The notes under the pieces were generated by a model. That model had not been told where the DNA came from and did not search any database. It was given only the letters and a program-made list of their open reading frames with translations. From Sequoia sempervirens (Eukaryota; Streptophyta; Pinopsida; Cupressales; Cupressaceae), in NCBI GenBank assembly GCA_007258455.2, contig VDFB02373365.1:217615765-217679764 (forward strand): a stretch of DNA of 64,000 bases, written 5' to 3'. The translations under genes were made by a program, and so were the position numbers. Positions 1-10,050 of this stretch are shown here, piece after piece. Position 1 is the stretch's first letter; every line of letters starts with the position of its first letter.

Positions 1-354
1 TCACAAGTGTTTCCCAGAGCCCGAGGCAGGATTCATATCTTTTTAGGTGGTGGTCATTTGCTTTGGCTTAATCATTCTATCTGGGATATTAATCGCCAAC
101 ACATACTAACGCAAGGTTAGAAGGAAAATTGTCAGCTCAAGTTTCAAGGAAATCACAGCATATCACACAATTTCCAAACACAATAATAAATTCTTTCCAC
201 TTCAAAATGGAAAGTAATTCATTTCTATAAGAGCCAAGGAATTAATGGTACATGCCAAATTAAATGAAAAAAGCCCAATTTCTTCTACCACCTTAAGAAA
301 ATATAGCTAAAATACTACATGAAAAATATTTTAATGCTTAACGTCTTTTGAAAT
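1..354. other. Upstream flank of decayed ORF, no gene seen
   Basis: AT-rich sequence before the first long reading frame. I see no coding pattern, tRNA or recognisable LTR end. If the downstream frame lies in an LTR retrotransposon, as the LTR terminus at 6014 suggests, this is internal element sequence and the rest of the element lies to the left of the window. Confidence 0.4.
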
Positions 355-1674
355 ATGCCAATCCAAGTGAAGAAAGGTTTTCAGCATACCCAGAGCCAAG
401 TAAAATTACGAAAAATTCAAAACCTGCAGAAGCGTTCATCTGAAGGAAAAATGCCAGAGAGTTCATCACAACAAATTCAAGAGGAGATTGGCCAAGATTT
501 ACTTAATGTTATACGGTCATCAGAAGATGTGTATATCTATGAAGATTTATCATATGCTATGTCTGGTATACCAAGCAAGTCAAAGAGGGAAAATACGATA
601 CAACTGGATAGGCCCAAAGATTACAGAAACCAGAAAAGGGTTGAAGAGAAATGGGATAATATTCATGACCCGCGCCTCATAAAAAACCCTAAATCCTTAA
701 GAGAAGCAGCCTATGCAAGGATGTGGTCACCTAAGGGAGATACATCGACAACAAAGAAGGTTTGGTACAATGGCATTCCACAATACATGGTCTCGCTGGT
801 GCATTATTGCCCGGAGATAGTTGATGCCGCCATTCAGCATTATAAGCCTAGCACCCGTTGCATCGAGGGTCGAACCTTAAGTTTTCATATCAACCCACAA
901 GCCATTTGGCATATGCTATGTATCCTAGACCCAAGTAAAAGAAAGAAGCGAATTGAGTCCTTCTCTCCTGCTAAAGGAGAAAAAACGTGGGAGGCGATGA
1001 AAAAGAGCTCATATTTCCTCATGGAGGAAATTGGTAGGAAGGGAATCCCAAGCACTAAGATGCAAAGTATCCCATTTCCATGTGATTCATTTCATGAAGA
1101 CATGCAGGACGCCTTGTCAATGCTAGCATTTGTGTGCGTATGGGACTCTGACGAGATGGTGGAAACCCTTCAACTAGGGCCAGCTTTCCAGTTCTGCAAA
1201 CAACATGATACCTTTTGGTATGATTTCATCAAATTCCTAGTGGAGGAAATGATATGGAAAATAAAAAATTACCCAATGGAAGGAAGGTTTAGATTTCTCT
1301 CCTTCCTAGTTCACATGTTCCTACAACAAAACCCTGATTTCTTTGGAAGATATTTTGAATTGTCAATTTTTGATGAGAAGCAGAAGAGGAAGCCAGTATC
1401 CACATGGACACCCTTTCTTTCCCTAACATATGATTACTATGCATTTTCGGATTATTTTATAACTCCGGTATTGCAAGATTTACAAGGAGGAGGTGACATA
1501 GTCCATCTCAACATAGATCAGACCGGATATATGCAGAGTTTCACTCCCGCTTGTGACTGGCTCTTTAGAGTGGATTTCACAATTCTCCGGATGTGGGGCT
1601 TCATCAGTCAACCTTTCCTACTCTTGGCCTACATCACAAATAGGGTGCATCATTGGTTATACCTTCTGCAATAG
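355..1674 (+). CDS. N-terminal globular module of the decayed ORF (439 codons)
   Basis: The longest uninterrupted frame in the window, 439 codons from an ATG at 355 to a TAG at 1672. The first 60 residues are Lys/Gln-rich. From about residue 115 the protein is rich in Trp, Tyr, Phe and His (segments such as KKVWYNGIPQYMVSLVHYCP and PACDWLFRVDFTILRMW), like a folded helical domain. No signal peptide and no known catalytic motif are visible. Coding-like sequence continues past the TAG in the same frame for about 30 codons and then in another frame, so this is only the surviving first part of a longer protein. I do not recognise the family. That one third of the protein stays open while the rest is full of stops suggests moderate age or uneven decay. 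Confidence 0.5.
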   Translation: MPIQVKKGFQHTQSQVKLRKIQNLQKRSSEGKMPESSSQQIQEEIGQDLLNVIRSSEDVYIYEDLSYAMSGIPSKSKRENTIQLDRPKDYRNQKRVEEKWDNIHDPRLIKNPKSLREAAYARMWSPKGDTSTTKKVWYNGIPQYMVSLVHYCPEIVDAAIQHYKPSTRCIEGRTLSFHINPQAIWHMLCILDPSKRKKRIESFSPAKGEKTWEAMKKSSYFLMEEIGRKGIPSTKMQSIPFPCDSFHEDMQDALSMLAFVCVWDSDEMVETLQLGPAFQFCKQHDTFWYDFIKFLVEEMIWKIKNYPMEGRFRFLSFLVHMFLQQNPDFFGRYFELSIFDEKQKRKPVSTWTPFLSLTYDYYAFSDYFITPVLQDLQGGGDIVHLNIDQTGYMQSFTPACDWLFRVDFTILRMWGFISQPFLLLAYITNRVHHWLYLLQ

Positions 1675-3018
1675 CCCAAGTGTCAAGAGAAAAGGATTCT
1701 TCACTTGTCCAAAGAATTTCAAAATGGTGACTCTGTTGAAGAAGCAATCGGATCAACTATTACAGGAGAAACTAGCTCATTTAGGGTTGGTTTTGGTATG
1801 TGATAAATGGGATTACAACCCTTTCAATGACCTGTTGGAGCTGCACATGGAGGTTACTCATGTTCCTCGACCCTACTAGGAAAAGAGGCGCAACCCGTGG
1901 GTGGACAAGGATGAATTTTTTGTTGAACTAGCGCATGTTCCCACATAGGATACCAGAGAGCCATGACACAAGTTTTACTTTGTTGTGGCGGTGGCTAAGG
2001 ATAGTGTCTAGATGGAACGCACCATGTAAAAAATAGTTGCAAAAGAATGAGGAATGGACTAACAAGAAGATAGAATCTTTCTGGAAATATCACCAAGAGA
2101 CAGGGCAATTGGATGCTCCTTATGAAAGCTTGAAGGATGACAAAGAATTTGAAAAATGGTGGGATGAAGGGCATCCCAGCCCTAACTCTAGCGCCAATAA
2201 AGGCGATGACTTAGAAAGTGAATCCAAATAACAAGAAGAAGAAGAAGCAGCTACTTTTGCATTCTTCGCACCATAGGAGAAAACCTCTGGATAGCCCACC
2301 TATGTAGCCGTAAATGTGTGGTTTAGTGTATCAAGGGATTTGCATACACTCACTTAGGCCTCTAAGGTAGCTAGAGTACCACAACAATAGCCAGTAGTAA
2401 CTGTCAAGGCTAGGGAAACCCCGCTTGCAAAATGGCAGCATATAGAGACCATTATTGGAGAGAGTTCGCAAGAACCTACCAAAAGACAAGTGCTTGCAAC
2501 TAGCTAGGATCCTGAAGACAAGGAAGAATCACTAACAATTTTGGAGCTTCCATCAACTAGTCAATAGGTAAATTTTTTTCCTTCTTCTCTTACTTCCCAA
2601 TCCTTGGTATCATCTACTATCTCTGCGGCAACCCTTGTCATGAGTAATGGCCCTTCGTTTCCCACCTTTGATCCAACATATGTGGGAGGTTTCGCCCAAT
2701 TCTCACATATCACTCCACCTTCCTTTACTCCTCCACAAACCCTTACATCAACTGATGTCGCTCAGGCCTTCCTTGCCTCGCTTTCCGAAGGCATGCCCTT
2801 TACGGGCACCCCTACTTCCACTATCGCTACAAACCCTCCTCTTCCCTCACAACAGGCTGACTACATGATGACAACTCCTTCACCATTCCAGCCCATGAGT
2901 CCTCCCACCGGTTCACCAATTGGGCCATGGCAAGTGGCAAGCCCTTCTACTAGTTCTCAAACCAAGCTTTGGAATGTGCCACCCTTCTCCCCACAAATTG
3001 TCACTCTAGAAAAATAAA
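1675..3018 (+). pseudogene. Middle part of the decayed ORF: acidic then Ser/Thr/Pro-rich
   Basis: After frame changes at about 1650-1880 and 2030, the frame starting at 2037 reads an acidic, Trp-containing segment (EKWWDEGHPSPNSS). It then runs through nine or so stops, mostly TAG, into a 137-codon open stretch (2604-3017) dominated by Pro, Ser and Thr (for example PSFTPPQTLTSTD and SPFQPMSPPTGSP). This looks like a flexible linker between the N-terminal module and the coiled coil. It has no independent function that I can name. Confidence 0.45.
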
Positions 3019-4126
3019 ATGCCCGAGCTTATCAAAATTACCTATCAATATGCCCTACCTTCCAGTGCTCCTTTCGAAGGTGGGTTAGTTTCATCGCCAA
3101 CCCAATTCATGGTGCAAATTGACTGCAGAAAGGAAGCACGCACAAATAGAATGCAAAAGCACAAGGAAAAAGATGATAGTATGCCTTCTGAGCCAAAAAT
3201 GCAAACTCTCTATGATAAGACCCGACAAGAGCTGAAGTTTGCAACTATGTACCCGACGGTAACCAAGCCATAGGGGGAGATGCATCTAGAGGACTATGAA
3301 ATATATATGGTAGGGCTTGACATGAAGGTGGCCCGAACATAGGATAAGGTTGAACTAATGGAGGAAATGCAATGGGCGGTCACCTTCAACTTCCTTAAAA
3401 CTGGTCACCAGCTGAAGAAAAGAGATGAGCAGCTTAAATCAGTAAAGGAAAAGGCTAGTTTTTCGAAGAAAAAGGAGAAATCCCTGGAAGCAGATGTTGC
3501 ACATTTGACAAAAAGGTCACTATTAGCAAAGAATGAAGAAAGAAAACTTCAGGGTGAGCTTGTAAAGGTTCAAACTATCAACCCTGCTATGGTTAACGAG
3601 TTGTGTACTAAGAATCAGGAGGTGGAGCAGAATTTGTAGCTGAAGAATGAGGAGCTGGAGTGACTTCGTATTGAATATAATCAAGGGATAGCATAGAAGA
3701 ATGAGGCTTTAGAGTAGCAATAAGCTCAATATGAGTGTAAGTTACAGGAGAAATATGTCGAGTTTGAGGTCCAAAAGGCCCAATTAGAAAAAGAACTTCA
3801 AGAGACAAAGTCCACTCTTGACATGCATTTGGAAAACCACTCCCAAGCCGAGGAAAACTGGAATAAAGAGATGAGCAGCTCCACAGAGCAACTGGCATCC
3901 AAAAAAAGAAAAAGTGAAGAGTTGGCTGAGGCCATTAACTCAAAGGATGAAGAGATCACTTCTCTTAAAATCTCTCTCCTGTCCTCCCCTGTGCAGCCAA
4001 ATATTATTCCATTAATTAGGTAGCTATATGTTTCTCATTGGGAAAAGATTAAAACTTTTTTCCTAACATTACAGCCCATGCTCCAGTTCATCGCTAAAGC
4101 ATCAAGACTTAGCCAGAAGGCTCATG
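3019..4126 (+). pseudogene. Coiled-coil part of the decayed ORF
   Basis: In one frame (same phase as 355-1674) this reads about 360 codons with roughly nine stops. Residues from about 3400 to 4000 are Glu/Lys/Gln/Leu-rich with heptad-like spacing (for example KKEKSLEADVAHLTKRSLL and KAQLEKELQETKSTLDMHL), typical of a long alpha-helical coiled coil. Five of the stops inside the coiled coil (3637-3720) fall where Gln or Trp would fit, which supports a once-continuous helix. A coiled coil suggests oligomerisation, as in structural or DNA-bound proteins, but that is inference. Confidence 0.5.
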
Positions 4127-4690
4127 GTACAAATTGAGCAATTCCCACGGTTTATCTTGGAAAGGGTTCTAGAAGTGAAGGATTTGGACACCAAGTTATA
4201 TTTAGTTTCTAATGAAGACCTCGCTAAGGAAGGAATTGAAGATCAAGATACTGCTGCCTAGACAGCAAATAAGTTTATCCATTGCCACACTGCCTTCCAG
4301 TGTACTAAATTGGTCGTTGCTACTCTAAGCAAGACAGTGGACAACATGTGAGAGAGTTTATCCAAATTGAGTGAGATGGGTCTACCGTCCCCATTCCTTG
4401 AGGATGGCTCCATCGTTATAGCTGAACGGATTGCAAAAAGAATAGAAGAGAAGGAGAATGATCTGAATTCTTTCAGAACTTTCAGCCATCCTCCTACTAC
4501 AATGGACATTGAAGGAGTCATTCATCCTCTTGCGCAACTATTGTTCCATTGTGAAATAGGGGCCGATTTACCTAATGCATTGCCTCATAAGGAAACAATC
4601 AACCTAGGAAAAGCATAGGAGAATTTTTGCAACATAGTAAGGCCATCTGAGGATGATTGGTCACCACTGTAGGAAGCTCTTTCCAAGCTC
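4127..4690 (+). pseudogene. C-terminal tail of the decayed ORF
   Basis: After a frame change at about 4125 the frame of 4367-4618 continues upstream and downstream. It contains a helical segment (ERIAKRIEEKENDLNSF) and a Leu-rich region, then runs into TAG and TGA stops after 4616. Coding character fades at about 4690. No motif is recognised. Confidence 0.4.
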
Positions 4691-6014
4691 TGACTCTGTC
4701 ACCTAGTGAATGGCACTCTATTCTGCAAAACCAGAGAAATTTTGGGTTCTTCGTTCCTCAAAGTGAAACGCCCCTGGTAGTTGCCAAAAGTTGTGAATAA
4801 ATATTCAACAAGCTCCCTTCGAGTATATTTTTGCTCTAAGTATTGGCCCGCGCATCACAAATAATCCCTATGCATTTTTGTTAAAATATGCTCTCCCCTC
4901 CACATGTCTACTCTGTGCTCCCTCGAGGTTTCATTTCCTTCGCATTTCAAGAATCCCTGCTATGCTTCCATGTGTCATAGTTGCGGGCCATTTTGATCCT
5001 TCCTTTTTACTTCCTCATCGAGCCCTGTTCGAGTGCCACATAGCTCTCATTTCCCAAAGAAATTTGGCGGGCCCCAGGATCAACATTTGCAATGCACTTG
5101 TGCTACGTGTCTACTTTGCACAATATTTCTACGAAAGGATGAAATAAGGACTGCGGGAAGCGAAATGCTGCCATGTGTTTGTTTTGTGCACAACCAATGA
5201 TAACTTTCCTCCACTTTTGGATAGGGATCCATCCACGTGACACGTGTCACCTTCGTACAATTCTTCAACGGCAAAAGATAAAGGTTCACACGGGCAGTGC
5301 TATGCTGTCGCATGTCTCTTCAGTGGGTTTAATATTCGAGTGATGAATCAAGTGAACCAAATGTTGCAACTGGCCACCGCTATGTTAATTTTTCTTGAGT
5401 CGACCTGTGGCGATTAATTCCTAGCGAGCAGATATATTTAGATGATCCTCACATCATTTAAAAGTATGAAGAAGTTGTCTGTGTGTGTTACGAATGTCTA
5501 AGGTGTATTTGAGTGATATCATGCACAATTTCACTTGCGCATAAATATTTTTTGTGTGAACTTGAGTAGAATAGAGTAGAAGTTCATTATTAATCATCAG
5601 GACAAAGTTCGACACCAGAGCCAAACTGGAACTGCAATCAAGCATTGGTAGATGCTATTTATTCAGTTCATTTTCTTTTGGATCAATTCCAAACTATTGT
5701 AAGGGTAGTGAGCCCCCATCTTCTGAGCAGTGAGCTCTAGGCAGTGAGCCTGAATGCAAGTGTATTCTTATTTTGTAATACTTCCTTTTAGTATACTTAG
5801 AACTTATTGCGGATTGGCCATCCACCATGGTTTTTCCCCTTACAGGATTTCCACGTAAAAATCCTTCTGTTATGATTGTGTGGTTTATTTTTTTCTATTT
5901 CATCATATTAATTTTGGTTAAGTGTATTCAGTGGAATAAGAATCAGGATAAAAGAGTTGAAATTTGCACAACACTGATTCACCCCCCTCCTCTCAGTGTT
6001 GCTTGTTTCCAACA
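4691..6014 (+). repeat. Probable 3' LTR region, start unresolved, end at 6014
   Basis: Non-coding stretch whose last 220 bases match, in order, the outer end of the antisense solo LTR at 39225-40736. Shared blocks are a CCATGGTTTTtCCCC... block ending in TTTCCACGTAAAAAT, and then an ACTGATTCACCcccctCTCAGTg block ending in AACA. Both also carry a GTGAGCC-type minisatellite (here 5707-5755). The terminus TTTCCAACA at 6014 ends in CA as LTRs do. The sequence after it is not a primer-binding site, so this is more likely a 3' than a 5' LTR. I could not fix the LTR start (a purine tract at 5155-5164 before TGCTGCC is only a candidate). The 5-bp duplication, if any, would be CTATC. Confidence 0.5.
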
Positions 6015-7300
6015 CTATCATTAAGTCTCGGTGCATCACCTTAGGTTAGACTTTATTTTATTATATATGTTTCATTCTCCCTTTCCAAACCCCCATTATA
6101 GAAGAAGTCAACTTCTCTAAAAATCTAGATGCCACTTAGTTTAGCACAAAAGGTCCCCCATAAACTGAGTTTCCCATAAGAAATTGTTACTTTGTCAAAT
6201 TTTGGCTTCAATAGGTAGTTTACAAAATGGCCCCATATTAACACCAAAAAGATGATTCCAATATTAACTACTATGATTGATGGAGTTTGATAGAGTTGAA
6301 ATTCTATTTTTCATATGTTATATTATTCCATGTATTTGATTTGTTTTGACTTCATGTTATTTATGATTCTAGGATTAGATAAGTTTATGAGGGTATAAAC
6401 TTTGTTAGTAATAGTTCTTGTCAAATAAAAAGAGTTTGGCATGCATAGAATTATGAAATATATCGTAGCTAGAAAATAACACAAGTAGAATACTCAAATA
6501 CTTCAAACTATGTAAAAAAAATCCATACAAATAGGTTCCAAAGCTACAAACAATAGTTTTGTATCATAAATGTGGCATCAAGTATTCCCTTTAGTTTATG
6601 TGCTCAAAGCACTTATATATATAGATTATGAATTTTCAATTCTCACAACTTTACAATAATCATTTTTTAGTCCAAAATACTCACATTTTAAAACAAAATG
6701 CTTAAAGCTACATGAAAATAGGAAATAAAAAAAATAAAAATAGAGATGAACGAAAACCAATCTCCCTACAGTTGTTGCTTCAATCTACTCATAATAAATG
6801 AAATGTACAGGTCTAAATATGTCAAGGTATTAGAGCTATTATACTCGATAATATTTTTGCCACCTTTTATACAAAAATATTAGTTGAGTTAAAATTTATT
6901 CTCAAGCATGGGGCGAGGAATGTTTCAACCACCTAAAATTTGTTGTTTCCAACATGAGGCAACTTTTCAAGATAAAGTTTCTACAATGTATATCCTATCA
7001 AGTAACTACAAGACAACTCTTATTTCAAACTATAAATTTATATCAACTAAATTACATTTGAACTAATGTAGCATTATTTTATTTCCCCACAATAAATGTT
7101 TAACAAAAGATAACATGACAAAGTAGATCAAATTAAAGTAAAAAAAAATCATGGAGATGTGATCAAAATTATTAAATGATGAGATACATGATTAAGAAAG
7201 AAGAAAACATTAAATAAGTTCTAATGTGAATTAGATGACTTCCAATGGAATTAATGATAGCATATTTCCACAATCCATAGAGATTAGTTGTAATTTCTTT
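6015..7300. other. AT-rich stretch without a gene
   Basis: No coding pattern. It contains the dispersed repeat copy at 6213-6520. The remainder is AT-rich filler with short A and T runs. Confidence 0.5.
6213..6520 (+). repeat. Dispersed repeat, copy 1 of 2 (partner at 54405-54705)
   Basis: About 300 bp that align by eye with 54405-54705 over the whole length, beginning with the shared block GTTTACAAAATGGCCCCATA. They share the order 'TATTAACTACTAT', 'TATGTTATATTATTCCAT', 'GAGGGTATAAA' and 'GCATAGAATTATGAAATATAT'. Same strand, with scattered substitutions and small indels. No coding content. Family unknown. Confidence 0.65.
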
Positions 7301-7770
7301 GGATTTGATTGTGTGATTTTATTTTGCATCAATGTTTTGAATCACACTCCATGATCCATCATTAGGATAAAGTAAAGAGCATTAGAAAAAGTGAATATTT
7401 TGCAGACCAAACAAAGCATAAAAGGGAAGGAAATAAGGAGGAGGGGTAGGGGTGCATGATAACCGAAGCACAACGAAGGAGAACAAAGAACCAAAGAGAA
7501 ATAAAATAGGCATACCACATAGACAAACTACCAATTTTTTTGGATTTGATTGTGTGAGTTTATTTTGCATCAATTTTTTGAATCACACTCCATGATCCAT
7601 CATCAGGATAAAGTAAAGAGAATTAGAAAAAGTGAATATTTTGCAGACCAAACAATGCATAAAAGGGAAGGAAATAAGGAAGGGTAGGGGTGCACGATAA
7701 CCGAAGCACAATGAAGGAGAACAAAGAACCAAAGAGAAATAAAATGGGCATACCACATAGACAAACTACC
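7301..7770 (+). repeat. Tandem duplication, two ~230-bp units
   Basis: Unit 1 (about 7301-7532) and unit 2 (about 7542-7770) begin with GGATTTGATTGTGTGA and end with AGACAAACTACC. They differ by only a few substitutions and a short deletion in unit 2 (GGAGGAGGGG against GGAAGG). The period is 241 bp. High identity implies a fairly recent local duplication. No gene is seen in either unit. Confidence 0.85.
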
Positions 7771-9535
7771 CATATGAGATGATTCATAAAGGTGGTATCT
7801 ATGGTAGAATTTGTCTCCTACTATTTTTGTGTTGAAGCTGATGAGTTAGAGAAAATGCCAAGGGATTGTGCGGCCCAACAAGATTTCAAGGCTAAATTTA
7901 ATACAAAGTAGTAGAGTCGTTAAATATTAAGCTTGTTCTTCTTCCTTAGGATAGAATATGGAATAAGTTGTGCAATAGGTTTACTTTAAATAAATTCTAT
8001 ACCTAAAACCCTATGACTAGAATTACCCAAAATTATGAATTATAGCCAACAATAATATAATAAAAATGAAATATTTACCACTAAATCTACTCTAGTCAAA
8101 TATAAACTAAAATTTGAAATTCTTCACACTAAACAATAGATCTCCAATACCTCCAACAATTTTCTTGCAAATATGAATTGAATAACCTCAATCATATTTT
8201 CAACAAATTATTAAAAACATTAATTTAAACACCACATAAGATCTATAATAATATTTAAGTTTCTCATTTGAAAATAAAATGATTAGACCCAACATAATAT
8301 ATCATTAATTAAAAATGAGACCTAACATGCAAGGAGGTCTCCCATCTCAAACCGTCTCAAGGCTTTATGGAATGAAAATTTTAATCATTTATTTATAACT
8401 AGTAGTCACATGCACAGGCATGTAATGATTAGGTGATAGGGGTCCACAACAAAAGGCAACCCAATGGGAAAAAAGGAGAAAGCTTATTTTTCCAGTGCAA
8501 AGTGAAGTGTAAATGTTGGAAAATGTTTGTAGTGCAAAGTAAAGCTTGTTATTGAATATGGGAGAACAAGAGGCTGTTTTATAGTAGGGGGTGAATATTT
8601 TGATGTAGGATTTAATCGAGAATAAGATCTGTAGAGTACATTATAATAAACAAAGATATTTGAAAGGCATAATTAGATGGATAGATTAATTAAAGCAAAG
8701 CTATGTGTGTAGTAAAAGATATGGATATGGCTTATGTAGAAATTGTTTTACATCTCTACATTTATTTGGAGCACTGTACAACATTTTAAATCCCATGTTA
8801 TAGTGCAATTCTTTATTGTTATGTGACAAGCAATGCACGAGAGATTAACAAGCATTTGCGTAAATCAGGAGATTGATTTTTGTGTTTCCATATCAATTAT
8901 TTTTAGTTGGAAATTGATTGCGGAAATGTAAAATAAAATTGTAGGTCGTCTTCATTATTTTCAATGTATCCATTGCTTGCAATCTCAATTAATTAATTAT
9001 CAATGATTTTAATAAGTAATATTAGGAGAATGATTTTTGAATAATTTTTTTCTTAATAAATCACATTTTTTCAATTGAATACAATTTAAACTTGTAAATT
9101 ATTAGTTTTGTTAACAATAATAATTTTTGTCCAAAATTTAAGGTATTATATATTTTAGGTTAATAGTGTCTATATTTGATGTTTTTGTATAGGTTAATCA
9201 ATCGTTTGATTGATTAAAATGGGAAAATGTTTTTTGTGTTCCGAAATGAAAATTTAGTAGTTGGAAAATGACTATCAAATTGTACATCATGTGCTATATT
9301 CCTAAGATCAAATTAACAAGTATGCTTTTGAAAAAGTGATTCCATTAGTATAGTTATGTCTTTTATTCGTAAGATTGAATAAAAAAGTATTCTTTTAAAA
9401 ACTTTTTTTTTATTTGAATATTAGTTATAATGGTCATCACAAATGGGTTTTGCAAAAAGCAAAGATGTTATAAGTAGTATCAACTCCGCAATATTGGGAC
9501 TATGATGGAACAATACACATACTCTGTATACATAT
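7771..9535. other. AT-rich stretch without a gene
   Basis: Very AT-rich, with no coding pattern, no tRNA-like fold and no clear LTR end. I see nothing that I can name. Confidence 0.5.
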
Positions 9536-10050
9536 TTTAATTGAATTAGAAGGTACACATTGTTTGGACGGAACATCAGAAAGATGTCACTAAATTTATA
9601 CAATGATTTGTGTAGACATGTATATATGTAAGAATAAATGTATGTCATTAAATGTAGAATGACAAAACCCACGCTTGTTTGCCTCCCTACTATATTGGCA
9701 TAATGAAGGCCCATGGACTATATCCAAACCCCCGAGCAAGAGAAGAATGAAACATGCATGGGAGATACTGTGGACATTCAACATACATTATTATTTTAAT
9801 TGAATTAGAAGGTATGCCTTGTTTTGAGGCAATATGGAAAACATAATAGTAAATATATACAAGAATTTGAGCATACTTGTATGTATGTAACAACAAATAA
9901 ATGATGTGAAATGTAAAACCTCAAAACTCGTGCGCGTTCCACCCTGCCATATTGGCATCATGGAGCCGCATGGACTCTAGCCAAACCCCCGAGCAAGAGA
10001 AGGATGAAACGCCCATGGGAGATGTTGTGGAGTTTCATCATACATCGTAC
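9536..10050 (+). repeat. Tandem pair of ~255-bp units with a conserved GC-richer core
   Basis: Unit 1 (about 9536-9795) and unit 2 (about 9796-10050) both begin TTTAATTGAATTAGAAGGTA. Both contain a conserved core reading roughly 'CTRCCATATTGGCATcATG...CATGGACT', then 'CCAAACCCCCGAGCAAGAGA'. The core recurs, more decayed, at 10600-10700, 10965-11000, 15120-15170 and 15525-15590. The short frames here (for example 9952-10245) are not conserved between units, so I do not call genes. Confidence 0.7.

Larger units (their letters stand above)
355..4690 (+). pseudogene. Decayed long retroelement-associated ORF, family unknown
   Basis: A reading frame of about 1,440 codons can be followed across this stretch with several frame changes (near 1.65, 2.0, 3.0 and 4.1 kb) and about 26 in-frame stops. 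Its order is: a globular aromatic-rich N-terminal part (355-1674), an acidic Lys/Glu segment (about 2040-2300), a Ser/Thr/Pro-rich segment (about 2550-3010), a long coiled coil (about 3350-4020) and a tail (about 4120-4690). Most stops are TAG. I cannot see gag zinc knuckles, protease, RT, RNase H or integrase motifs. It lies on the same strand as, and 5' of, an LTR-like terminus ending at 6014. The simplest reading is an accessory ORF between pol and the 3' LTR of a large LTR retrotransposon. A plant-mobile-domain-type protein is an alternative I cannot confirm. Confidence 0.55.
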
